Shown here one piece after another: positions 46,621-55,075 of a stretch of DNA of 64,000 nt. A model generated the notes under the pieces. It was not told where the DNA came from, did not search any database, and saw only the letters and a program-made list of their open reading frames with translations. The position numbers and the translations under genes are program-made. The DNA is from Crocinitomicaceae bacterium. Lineage in GTDB: Bacteria; Bacteroidota; Bacteroidia; Flavobacteriales_D; Crocinitomicaceae. Position 1 is the first letter of the stretch. Every line of letters begins with the position of its first letter. The DNA lies in NCBI GenBank assembly GCA_024643545.1, contig JAHEMR010000008.1, positions 1-64,000 on the forward strand, given 5' to 3'.

Positions 46621-47679
46621 TTATCTTAAAATAACCTTACGAATGATTTGTTGACCATTTATATCCGTCATACGAATCATATAAACGCCAGTGAAATCGG
46701 TTAAATCCAAAGAAATAATGGATTTTCCTGTAGCTAAGGTTTGCGTGTAAACTTGTTGTCCGAGTGAATTCAACACTTGAACTTTACGGATATTTCCTTT
46801 GTTACGAATATTTACTAATCCATTACTAGGATTTGGGTAAACGCTTAAAGCGATTTCTTCTAATTCCGAAACAGCCGCTGGGTTACACGAACAGTTATGA
46901 ACACCTAATGATGCCCAGTTTCCGTCTAAAATCGGGTTTCCACTCGTTCCGAACAGCGTATCACCATTTGCGTCCAAACGAACAATTACAGGTGGAATCG
47001 TATCGTATTCCAACATCGGATCAAAGAAAGATGGATTAGCTGTCGCACCTTTTACAATTGTGGACTTGCGAATCATTGAATGGTCTTTCGTTACTAAAAC
47101 ACCTAATCCTGTACTATAAGGAAACTGTGTTGACCACGCTCCATCATTTCCTGAGGATGTTCCTGTTTCATTTGCTGGATTCTCTCCAATTTTACCAAAA
47201 AGGTCAACGATGGCAAAACCTGGGACGTTCGTTGCATTGATTAATGTAGTTGCGGTTGCAGGTAATGTTCCTTTTGCCAACATGATTGCATCATTTCCAT
47301 TCCAATAAAATGAATTGGATGTATTGTAAACCGGACAATAGAATCCATCCGCTCTTGCTTGTAATGAATCCCAAATTGGCGCTTCTTGTCCTGTTCCAAG
47401 TGGATCTTGTTTATCTAAAACAGCAACATAAACATCATGTGCTGCAATTGTTCCAGTTAATTGAATTGCATTGGCTACGGTTGCTGTCGTTGCTCCGTTA
47501 GAATAACGAGCGACAAAGTATCCACTTAAGTTTATTGGATTCGACGTTGGATTATAAATTTCTAAGGCCTTATTATTTGACCATCCCTCTACATACTCAG
47601 AAATAAATAATTCGGAACAGTTTTGTGCTGTTGCCGCAAACGTTAAAACACTTGAAATAAATAGTACTAATTTTTTCAT
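46621..47679 (-). CDS. Lamin-tail-domain secreted protein with T9SS sorting domain, 352 aa
   Basis: Signal peptide, then a lamin-tail domain (LFISEYVEGWSNNKALEIYN; NLSGYFVARYSNG) and a T9SS type A C-terminal domain (LSVYPNPSNGLVNIRN; GVYMIRMTDINGQQII). In bacteria this domain is often fused to or encoded with extracellular nucleases, as here. It has no catalytic motif of its own. It is the first gene of the six-gene operon, 31 bases before the receptor. Confidence 0.85.
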   Translation of the reverse strand: MKKLVLFISSVLTFAATAQNCSELFISEYVEGWSNNKALEIYNPTSNPINLSGYFVARYSNGATTATVANAIQLTGTIAAHDVYVAVLDKQDPLGTGQEAPIWDSLQARADGFYCPVYNTSNSFYWNGNDAIMLAKGTLPATATTLINATNVPGFAIVDLFGKIGENPANETGTSSGNDGAWSTQFPYSTGLGVLVTKDHSMIRKSTIVKGATANPSFFDPMLEYDTIPPVIVRLDANGDTLFGTSGNPILDGNWASLGVHNCSCNPAAVSELEEIALSVYPNPSNGLVNIRNKGNIRKVQVLNSLGQQVYTQTLATGKSIISLDLTDFTGVYMIRMTDINGQQIIRKVILR

Positions 47680-47789
47680 AATAAACTAACATCAAGTCCA
47701 ATAGCTCCAGATTAATGCCATCAAACAAAATTCTCTTTTTATGTGGTTTCAGCAGTAGTGCATCAAGGAGGTCACATGAAAAGTTAGAA

Positions 47790-47797
47790 CAAATTTA
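47790..47797 (-). promoter_or_regulatory. -7 promoter element for the six-gene nuclease/receptor operon
   Basis: TAAATTTG on the minus strand matches the consensus. The predicted transcript has an unusually long leader of about 105 bases before the ATG at 47679. I see no named riboswitch and only short hairpins in it. Confidence 0.45.
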
Positions 47798-47917
47798 GGT
47801 CTTTTTTTGAAAAAAAATAATCTTTCTAGATGATTCTTTTGTTAATTGAATGTTACCTGGTTTCGAAGGTTGTTTAATCCGCGCACATTGCTTAATTTCG
47901 GGCTTCAAATTTATCCA

Positions 47918-50074
47918 ATGAAAAAATTGTTTTATATCCTTTTGGTCTTCGTGAGTATTAACTCTTCGGCGCAAGATTTGTCTGTTGAACGTATCTGGAA
48001 AAATTATGAATTCAATCCAAAGCGTATCGGAGGCTATCAAGCCATGAATGATGGTGAACACTACATCAAAGTATCGGATGGGAGTTTTTATGTATATTCC
48101 ATGAATGACGTGAGCGATAAAGGAGTGCTCTTCTTGGATGGATCAAAACTTGTGCTTGATGGTAAACAAATAGCATTTGATGATTTTCAATTTAATTCAG
48201 ATGAGTCAAAATTGCTGCTATTGACGAATGTAGCGTCTATTTACCGCCGAAGTTTTCAAGCGGTCTATTATTTATATGATTTAAAAAACAATAAATTAAG
48301 TTTGTTAGATCCTGTTCATTCTCCACAAACCTTAGCGGAATATTCTCCGGATGGCACGAAAGTATCCTTTATTTATGGAAATGATATATTTGTCAAAACA
48401 ATTGCAACAGGTAAAGTTGAAAAATTGACCCAAGATGGCAAACGTAATAAAATCATAAATGGAACAACGGATTGGGTATATGAGGAAGAGTTCGCGATTA
48501 CGAAAGCCTACGGTTGGTCCCCTGATAGCAAATACATCGCTTACTTGCGTTTCGATGAGAAAGCAGTTCACGAATATAGCATGGACACTTACGGTGGATT
48601 ATATCCAGAATCTTATACATTTAAGTATCCAAAAGCAGGTGAAGTAAACAGCATTGTGACAGCACATTGCGTTTCATTAGACTCGAAAAAAGCGCAGCAA
48701 ATTTCCTTAGGCACCTATGAGTACATACCTCGATTAAATTGGTCTTCCACTTCCAATCAATTGATTATACAAACAATGAATCGCCATCAAAACGAATTGA
48801 ATTACTGGCTTGTGGATGTCATCAAAGGAAAGGTGTCGAGTAAGAATTTCTTCACGGAGAAATCCAAAACATACATTGATATTGATGATAATTTGTTGAT
48901 TTTGAAAGATGGAAAATCAATCCTCCGTATTAGTGAAGAAAGTGGTTACCGCCATATTTACCAGTTGAATTTTGATGGGAGTGTGAAACAAATTACAACC
49001 GGACCTTGGGATGTTATCGATTTTCTAGGTTTTGATGAAACATCGAAACAAATTTATTATAGTTCGGCTGAGAAGGGTGCGATTCACAAGTCCATCTATT
49101 CAGTCGAAACAACTGGTGGAAATAAACGTGATTTGACGCCTACGATAGGATATAATGAGGCAGAATTTTTAAATGGGATGCATTACTTCATTCATACGTA
49201 TTCAAATGCCAATCAAGCTCCTGTTTATACACTTTGTAAAAGTGACGGATCTGTGGTTCGTTTGTTGGAGTCCAACCAAACATTCATGGATAAATTGAAG
49301 AAAGAACGATTGTCGACCAAACAATTCATTGTTGTCAATGCGAACGGTGTGAAATTAAATGCATCGGTCATTTTACCAGTTGGATTCGATCCGGCTAAGA
49401 AATACCCTATGTATGTGAATGTTTATGGTGGACCTGGTCACAACGAAGTGTTGGATAATTGGGATGGAAATGATTATATGTTCCATCAATTATTAGCTCA
49501 AAAAGGATACATTGTTTTTCAAGTCGATCCACGAGGGACAATGTACCAAGGTGAAGAATTTAAAAAAAGTACCTATTTGCAATTGGGTAAATTGGAAATC
49601 GAAGATGTCATCAATGCGGTGAAAGAATATTCGAAAAATTCCTTTGTGGATGCGAGTCGAGTTGGAATAATGGGCTGGAGCTATGGTGGATTCATGGCCT
49701 CTTTAGGAATAACGAAAGGGGCAGACGTGTTTAAAATGGCGATTGCGGTGGCGCCAGTTACCAATTGGCGTTATTACGATAACATTTATACGGAGCGTTT
49801 TATGCGAACACCACAAGAAAATGCCGATGGATACGATCGCAATTCCCCAATCAATTATGTGGATAATATTAAAGGAAAGTATTTATTGATTCATGGTGCT
49901 GCTGATGACAATGTACACTTTCAAAATACCATGGACATGACAACAGCATTAGTGAAAGCAAACAAACAATTTGAATTATTTGTATATCCGAACAAAAACC
50001 ATGGAATTTATGGTGGAAATACACGAAATCACTTGTTTCAGATGATGCTTAATTTCATCGAAGCGAATTTATAA
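47918..50074 (+). CDS. Dipeptidyl peptidase IV (S9 family)
   Basis: 718 residues from the ATG at 47918, which starts a signal peptide (MKKLFYILLVFVSINSSAQ). The N-terminal beta-propeller contains the diagnostic double-Glu motif DWVYEEEFA that holds the substrate amino end. The alpha/beta hydrolase domain has the nucleophile Ser in GWSYGGF (about 588), Asp in GAADDNVH and His in NKNHGIYGG. It releases X-Pro and X-Ala dipeptides in the periplasm or on the surface. It is monocistronic and divergent from the nuclease operon. Confidence 0.93.
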   Translation: MKKLFYILLVFVSINSSAQDLSVERIWKNYEFNPKRIGGYQAMNDGEHYIKVSDGSFYVYSMNDVSDKGVLFLDGSKLVLDGKQIAFDDFQFNSDESKLLLLTNVASIYRRSFQAVYYLYDLKNNKLSLLDPVHSPQTLAEYSPDGTKVSFIYGNDIFVKTIATGKVEKLTQDGKRNKIINGTTDWVYEEEFAITKAYGWSPDSKYIAYLRFDEKAVHEYSMDTYGGLYPESYTFKYPKAGEVNSIVTAHCVSLDSKKAQQISLGTYEYIPRLNWSSTSNQLIIQTMNRHQNELNYWLVDVIKGKVSSKNFFTEKSKTYIDIDDNLLILKDGKSILRISEESGYRHIYQLNFDGSVKQITTGPWDVIDFLGFDETSKQIYYSSAEKGAIHKSIYSVETTGGNKRDLTPTIGYNEAEFLNGMHYFIHTYSNANQAPVYTLCKSDGSVVRLLESNQTFMDKLKKERLSTKQFIVVNANGVKLNASVILPVGFDPAKKYPMYVNVYGGPGHNEVLDNWDGNDYMFHQLLAQKGYIVFQVDPRGTMYQGEEFKKSTYLQLGKLEIEDVINAVKEYSKNSFVDASRVGIMGWSYGGFMASLGITKGADVFKMAIAVAPVTNWRYYDNIYTERFMRTPQENADGYDRNSPINYVDNIKGKYLLIHGAADDNVHFQNTMDMTTALVKANKQFELFVYPNKNHGIYGGNTRNHLFQMMLNFIEANL

Positions 50075-50088
50075 TAAGTCAAATTTGA

Positions 50089-50151
50089 CCCTAAATTGTT
50101 TTTATTTTACAGGAGGCTTTCGTAGTTATGTCTTTCTTTTGTAATTTAGGG
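50089..50151. repeat. Spaced inverted repeat upstream of gltA
   Basis: CCCTAAATT (50089-50097) and AATTTAGGG (50143-50151) are perfect nine-base arms 45 bases apart, 38 bases before the gltA ATG. They may flank the promoter. Confidence 0.4.
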
Positions 50152-50188
50152 CAAACTTTTATATCAAACACATATTTCGACAGAAAAA

Positions 50189-51475
50189 ATGAGTGAACTA
50201 GCCAAAATTGAACTTGACGGGAAAGTATATGAACTTCCAGTCATTACCGGTACAGAAAACGAAAAAGCCATTGATATCTCCAAATTGAGAGACTTGACTG
50301 GTTACATTACTTTAGATACAGGATACAAGAATACAGGAGCAACGAAAAGTGCAATTACATTCTTAGACGGAGAAGAAGGAATTCTACATTACAGAGGATA
50401 TTCAATTGAGCAATTAGCGGAGAAAGCTTCGTTCATTGAAGTTGCATATCTTCTCATTTATGGGAATCTTCCAACACAAATGGAATTAAATCAATTCGAA
50501 GAAAGTATCAAGAAACATACATTGGTTCATGAGGACATGAAACAGTTTTTTGAAGCTTATCCTTCAAAAGCGCATCCAATGGGAGTTCTTTCATCTATGA
50601 TTGCTTCATTGGCGACGTTCTATCCAGAGTCATTGGATCCGAATAGAAGTAAGGAAGCAAAAAATTTGACGATTCACCGTTTGATCGCGAAATTACCGAC
50701 ATTAGCCGCTTGGGCATACAAGAACTCGATTCGCCATCCATTCATGTACCCTAAAAACGAATTCGATTACTGCAAGAATTTCTTGTACATGATGTTTGCC
50801 ATGCCAACGGAAGATTACAAAGTGGATCCAGTGGTAGTGAGCGCATTAAATACTCTTTTGATTCTACATGCAGATCACGAACAAAATTGTTCAACATCAA
50901 CTGTACGTATTGTTGGATCTTCTCAAGCGAACTTATATTCAACAGTTTCTGCAGGAATCTCCGCACTTTGGGGTCCACTTCACGGTGGCGCAAACCAAGA
51001 AGTTATCGAGATGTTGGAGAAAATTCACAACGACGGTGGGAATGTAGATAAATGGGTATTGAAAGCGAAGGACAAAGAAGATCCGTTCCGTTTGATGGGC
51101 TTCGGACACCGCGTTTATAAAAACTTCGATCCACGTGCGAAAATTATCAAAAAAGCATGCGATGATGTATTGGAGAAATTAGGTGTGAATGACCCATTGT
51201 TAGATATCGCTAAGAAACTAGAAAAAGTTGCTTTAGAGGACGAATACTTCAAAGCAAGAAACTTATATCCAAACGTAGATTTCTATTCAGGAATCATTTA
51301 CAAAGCGTTGGGAATTCCATCTGAAATGTTTACCGTGATGTTCGCTTTAGGACGTCTACCAGGATGGATTGCTCAATGGAAAGAAATGACAGAGAACAAA
51401 GAGCCAATCGGTCGTCCACGTCAGATTTACATCGGCGAAACGAATCGAGCTTACGTAGATATCTCGAAACGATAA
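50189..51475 (+). CDS. gltA: Citrate synthase
   Basis: 428 residues of the hexameric type II class. Landmarks: ITFLDGEEGILHYRGYSIEQL (in part), LHADHEQNCSTSTVR, SALWGPLHGGANQEV and MGFGHRVYKNFDPRA with the active-site histidines, and DFYSGIIYKALGIP. It condenses acetyl-CoA and oxaloacetate. A strong terminator follows 6 bases after the stop. Confidence 0.97.
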   Translation: MSELAKIELDGKVYELPVITGTENEKAIDISKLRDLTGYITLDTGYKNTGATKSAITFLDGEEGILHYRGYSIEQLAEKASFIEVAYLLIYGNLPTQMELNQFEESIKKHTLVHEDMKQFFEAYPSKAHPMGVLSSMIASLATFYPESLDPNRSKEAKNLTIHRLIAKLPTLAAWAYKNSIRHPFMYPKNEFDYCKNFLYMMFAMPTEDYKVDPVVVSALNTLLILHADHEQNCSTSTVRIVGSSQANLYSTVSAGISALWGPLHGGANQEVIEMLEKIHNDGGNVDKWVLKAKDKEDPFRLMGFGHRVYKNFDPRAKIIKKACDDVLEKLGVNDPLLDIAKKLEKVALEDEYFKARNLYPNVDFYSGIIYKALGIPSEMFTVMFALGRLPGWIAQWKEMTENKEPIGRPRQIYIGETNRAYVDISKR

Positions 51476-51481
51476 AACATA

Positions 51482-51515
51482 AAAAAGCCCCGACGTTACT
51501 GTCGGGGCTTTTTTT
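51482..51515. terminator. Bidirectional terminator between gltA and the rRNA methyltransferase gene
   Basis: AAAAAGCCCCGAC pairs with GTCGGGGCTTTTT around a six-base loop. The symmetric A and T runs let it work for both convergent genes. Confidence 0.92.
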
Positions 51516-51521
51516 ATACGT

Positions 51522-52727
51522 TTAATTTTCTACTTGCTCGTTTTGCTCATCAAACGGAAAATGTGTTCGCTTAGATCCTGCATACGTTTCAAACATACGG
51601 AAACTACATTCTAGGTCTCCGTTAAAGACTTTGTGTTTTACACTTGGTCGCAGTCCAATGGATTTTAGTCCTTCTTCACTTGAAGTAATGACCCAAGCTT
51701 GAGAATTGGTCATGGTGTGCTTCAGCCAATTCCCGATGTTTTCATAAAGTTCCTGTGTATTTGCAGCTAGACGTTCCCCGTAAGGTGGATTCGTCAGGAT
51801 AAAAATTGCTTCGTCTTCTTCTTTTTTGATTTCATCAAAGGAACAAGCTTTGGTTTCGATGAAGCGACCAAAACTCATCTGTCGTAAATTACGACGCGTT
51901 TTTAAAATCATTTCATCGGACAAATCAGAACCCATAATTCGACATGGAAGTGAGCGGACATTTCTAGGTGCGTTGTCGTAAATATCGTTCCAAACAGTTT
52001 CGTCGTAGTTTTTTAGATTTTTAAAAGCATAATGTTGACGTTCAATGTTTGATGGAATACCGGATGCAAGCAAAGCAGCTTCCATCAATAAAGTTCCAGA
52101 TCCGCAGAAAGGATCTAAAAAAGTCGTTTTTCTGTCCCATTTCGATAAACGGATTAAGCTTGCTGCCACCACTTCATTTAATGGCGCTTCACCAACTGCT
52201 TCTCGATATCCACGTTGGAACAGAGGAATACCACTCGTATTTAAAGAAAGAGTGACTTCATTTTCTTTGATGTATAAGTCAAAAAGAATTTGTGGGCGTT
52301 TTAATTCCACATCCGGACGTTCATCGAATTCATTGCGGAAAGTATCCACAATCGCATCTTTTACAACCAAGTATGGATATTGAGTGTTATTAAACAAGGT
52401 CGAAAAAACGGCGCCTTTCACTGCAAAGGTTTTAGAAACATCGAAAAGCTCTGTCCACTTTATTTTCATCGCTTTACGGTAAAGATCTTCTTCTGATTTA
52501 ATGTAGAACTTATCGAGTTCTACTAGAATCGAAATGGCGCAACGAGCATACAAATTCAAATAGTATACATCTCGCCAGGTACCTTTAATGCGAACAGCTC
52601 GGTTCAATTGTTCTGCTTTTGGATAGCCAAGTTCTTCCAATTCTTCCATTAACGTTTGCTCAAATCCAAACAAACATTTCAATGTAATTGTTAACTCTCC
52701 ATTATTTCCCGTGCTCTTCTTTTCCAT
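51522..52727 (-). CDS. THUMP-domain class I SAM-dependent RNA methyltransferase (RlmL/RlmK-N type)
   Basis: 401 residues from the ATG at 52727; an in-frame ATG at 52817 would run through the divergent patatin promoter. The THUMP domain (about 40-170) precedes the methyltransferase domain with SAM motif FLDPFCGSGTLLMEAAL and the N-methylating catalytic ILTNPPYGERL. It probably makes an m2G in 23S rRNA, as E. coli RlmL does at G2445; the site is inferred. Confidence 0.88.
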   Translation of the reverse strand: MEKKSTGNNGELTITLKCLFGFEQTLMEELEELGYPKAEQLNRAVRIKGTWRDVYYLNLYARCAISILVELDKFYIKSEEDLYRKAMKIKWTELFDVSKTFAVKGAVFSTLFNNTQYPYLVVKDAIVDTFRNEFDERPDVELKRPQILFDLYIKENEVTLSLNTSGIPLFQRGYREAVGEAPLNEVVAASLIRLSKWDRKTTFLDPFCGSGTLLMEAALLASGIPSNIERQHYAFKNLKNYDETVWNDIYDNAPRNVRSLPCRIMGSDLSDEMILKTRRNLRQMSFGRFIETKACSFDEIKKEEDEAIFILTNPPYGERLAANTQELYENIGNWLKHTMTNSQAWVITSSEEGLKSIGLRPSVKHKVFNGDLECSFRMFETYAGSKRTHFPFDEQNEQVEN

Positions 52728-52744
52728 TTTCTCGTGATAAGGTC

Positions 52745-52752
52745 TAACTTTG
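52745..52752 (+). promoter_or_regulatory. -7 promoter element for the patatin-barrel gene
   Basis: TAACTTTG matches the consensus. It overlaps the first possible TTG codon (52750) of the following reading frame, so translation must begin later. Confidence 0.5.
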
Positions 52753-52767
52753 TACAAAAGAACGAAT

Positions 52768-55056
52768 TTGCGAAGTTTCTGGACCTTTATTTTATCACTT
52801 TTTTTCATTCTTTTCACAGAATGTTTTGCGCAACAGAAAGTTGGACTTGTTTTAAGCGGTGGTGGAGCAGCAGGTGTAGCGCATGTTGGCGTTCTGAAAG
52901 CGCTGGAAGAAAGACATATTCCAATTGATTTTATTGTTGGAACATCTGCAGGTGCACTTGTAGCGAGTATGTATGCAAGTGGCTATTCTCCATCAGAAAT
53001 TGAAGCCTATGTATTGAGTGAACCTTTTCAGTTAATGGTAAAAGGAGAATTAGAAGTGGATAAAAAATTCTACTTTTTTGATGACTCCAACACCAGTAGC
53101 ATGTTCAACATCCCTTTTTCGAAAGACAGCATTCTTCAAAAGTCTATTCCAATGTCGTTTGTAGATCCGAGTTATTTTGATTTTGAGATGCTCCGAATAT
53201 TGGGACGAACAAGTGCATCAGTTGGAAATGACTTTAATCAGTTATTTGTTCCATTTCGTTGCGTAGCGTCTGATGTTGTTCGGAAAGAAAGTGTGGTGTT
53301 TTCGGATGGAAATTTAAATGAATCTGTTCGTGCATCGATGACTTTTCCGTTATATTTAAATCCCATTCGCATAAAAGGAGTGCTGTATTTTGATGGCGGA
53401 TTGTATGATAATTTCCCATTGAATGCCATGTATGAGCAGTTTGACGCAGACTTTATCATCGGAAGTAATGTTACGAAGAATGACATCAAAGCGAATGAAA
53501 ACGATTTTTTCGGGATGATTTCAAGCATGATGACCACTCCAACCAATTATACACTTCCCTGTCAAGAGGGAATCATTATTGAACCAAAAACGGAAGTAGG
53601 CACCTTTGAATTTGAGCATGTAAAACAGGCAATTGAAGACGGTTATCGCGCCACCTTATTGAAATTAGATTCTTTAGAGCAATTCATTGATGTTCGAGAA
53701 AATCCAGATTCACTGGCAAATAGACGAAAAGCTTTCCGTCTTAAAGTAAACCCAATTCTTGTTTCTTCGGTGAAAACGGCGTCTAATAAAAAGAATGAAT
53801 TCCAATATGCTAATAAATTCATATTACCGAAAGGTAGTCGCCGCATATTAGATGAGGAGGAATTAAAGGAACGTTATTTTCGACTGGCTTCCACTCCGCA
53901 GATTAATTTCATCTATCCGAATTTTGAATCTAAACCAGATGGAACTCTGCAACTAAATTTAAATGTTAAAAAAGCAAAGGAATTTCGCGCTGACTTTGGC
54001 GGACTCATTTCTTCAAGAGCGGTAAATACTGGATATTTCAATTTGAGTTACCGTAGTATTGGTCGTGTTGCACATAAAATAAACGCAGAATCATATTTTG
54101 GTAAGTTTTATGGTTCGCTTCGTACAAATTACGAGTTGGTGTTACCTTCTGTTTTTCCGATCTCCGTAAGTGGATATTTTACGTTAAATCGGTGGGATTA
54201 TTTTCGCAGTTTCGCAACGTTTTTTGAAGAGGTGCGTCCCTCTTTTCTTGTGCAAAATGAAGCATATGGAGGAGTGAAAATAAAATTACCACTGGGTAAT
54301 AATGCACGCTGGGTATTGGATGCGCGTTATTTTAGCTTGGAAGATGATTACTATCAATCGAGTGAATTTACTTCAAAAGATACGGCAGACTTCACCCGTT
54401 TTTTCGGCACATCATTGTCGGCAGAATACACGAAAAACAGTTTAAATAGAAAGCAATTTGCTTCGGAGGGACATTTTTTCCAGGTAAAAGCAAGGTATGT
54501 GAATGGATTTGAACGAACAGTTCCTGGGACAACATCCATCTTAAAAGATACGGTAGAAAAGGATCACCAATGGTTAAGTGTTCAGGCTGAGTTTCAATCT
54601 TATTTTATCAAAAAAGGTCCGTTTCATTTAGGTTTACATGGTAAAACGGTGGTCAATAGTCAGTCTTTGTTCGCTAATTATACCGCGAGTTTGTTGTCCA
54701 TGCCTACGTTCAATTTAATCCCCGACATGGAGACCTTTTTCTTGCCTGAATACCGTGCGACACAATACATGTCACTTGGAACAAATGTAGTCCTTGAGTT
54801 ATTCCATAAGTTGGATTTTCGAATGGATGTGTACTATTTCCAACCGTTTATGCAGTTGCGTCAAAATATTGATGGGACGATACAATATGTGAAGCCACAG
54901 CAGGTGAAATCGTTGGTTGCATCCTCTTCCATTTTATATCACACGCCAATTGGTCCAGTTAGAGCAACAGTAAATTATTTTCCTGCTCAAGAACATCCGT
55001 TGTTTTTTCAACTCAGTTTCGGGTATATTCTCTTTAACGAGCGTGCAATTCGATAG
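52768..55056 (+). CDS. Patatin-like phospholipase fused to an outer membrane barrel, 762 aa
   Basis: I choose the TTG at 52768, giving a signal peptide (MRSFWTFILSLFFILFTECFAQ) about ten bases after the predicted transcription start. The patatin domain has the oxyanion loop GGGAAG (31-36), nucleophile Ser60 in GTSAG and Asp in DGGLYDNFP. A POTRA-like segment (about 315-400) and a BamA-type barrel fill the C-terminal half (GYFNLSYRSIGRVAHKINAE; PIGPVRATVNYF; FQLSFGYILFN). The layout is that of PlpD-type type Vd autotransporters, with a phospholipase that may stay attached in Bacteroidota. Confidence 0.88.
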   Translation: MRSFWTFILSLFFILFTECFAQQKVGLVLSGGGAAGVAHVGVLKALEERHIPIDFIVGTSAGALVASMYASGYSPSEIEAYVLSEPFQLMVKGELEVDKKFYFFDDSNTSSMFNIPFSKDSILQKSIPMSFVDPSYFDFEMLRILGRTSASVGNDFNQLFVPFRCVASDVVRKESVVFSDGNLNESVRASMTFPLYLNPIRIKGVLYFDGGLYDNFPLNAMYEQFDADFIIGSNVTKNDIKANENDFFGMISSMMTTPTNYTLPCQEGIIIEPKTEVGTFEFEHVKQAIEDGYRATLLKLDSLEQFIDVRENPDSLANRRKAFRLKVNPILVSSVKTASNKKNEFQYANKFILPKGSRRILDEEELKERYFRLASTPQINFIYPNFESKPDGTLQLNLNVKKAKEFRADFGGLISSRAVNTGYFNLSYRSIGRVAHKINAESYFGKFYGSLRTNYELVLPSVFPISVSGYFTLNRWDYFRSFATFFEEVRPSFLVQNEAYGGVKIKLPLGNNARWVLDARYFSLEDDYYQSSEFTSKDTADFTRFFGTSLSAEYTKNSLNRKQFASEGHFFQVKARYVNGFERTVPGTTSILKDTVEKDHQWLSVQAEFQSYFIKKGPFHLGLHGKTVVNSQSLFANYTASLLSMPTFNLIPDMETFFLPEYRATQYMSLGTNVVLELFHKLDFRMDVYYFQPFMQLRQNIDGTIQYVKPQQVKSLVASSSILYHTPIGPVRATVNYFPAQEHPLFFQLSFGYILFNERAIR

Positions 55057-55075
55057 TAAGAAAAAATTTAGGAGA

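Noticed and set aside
52768-55056. Patatin gene as the effector of a CBASS-type defence system
   Set aside because: It has a signal peptide and an outer membrane barrel, and no CD-NTase or other defence gene is nearby.
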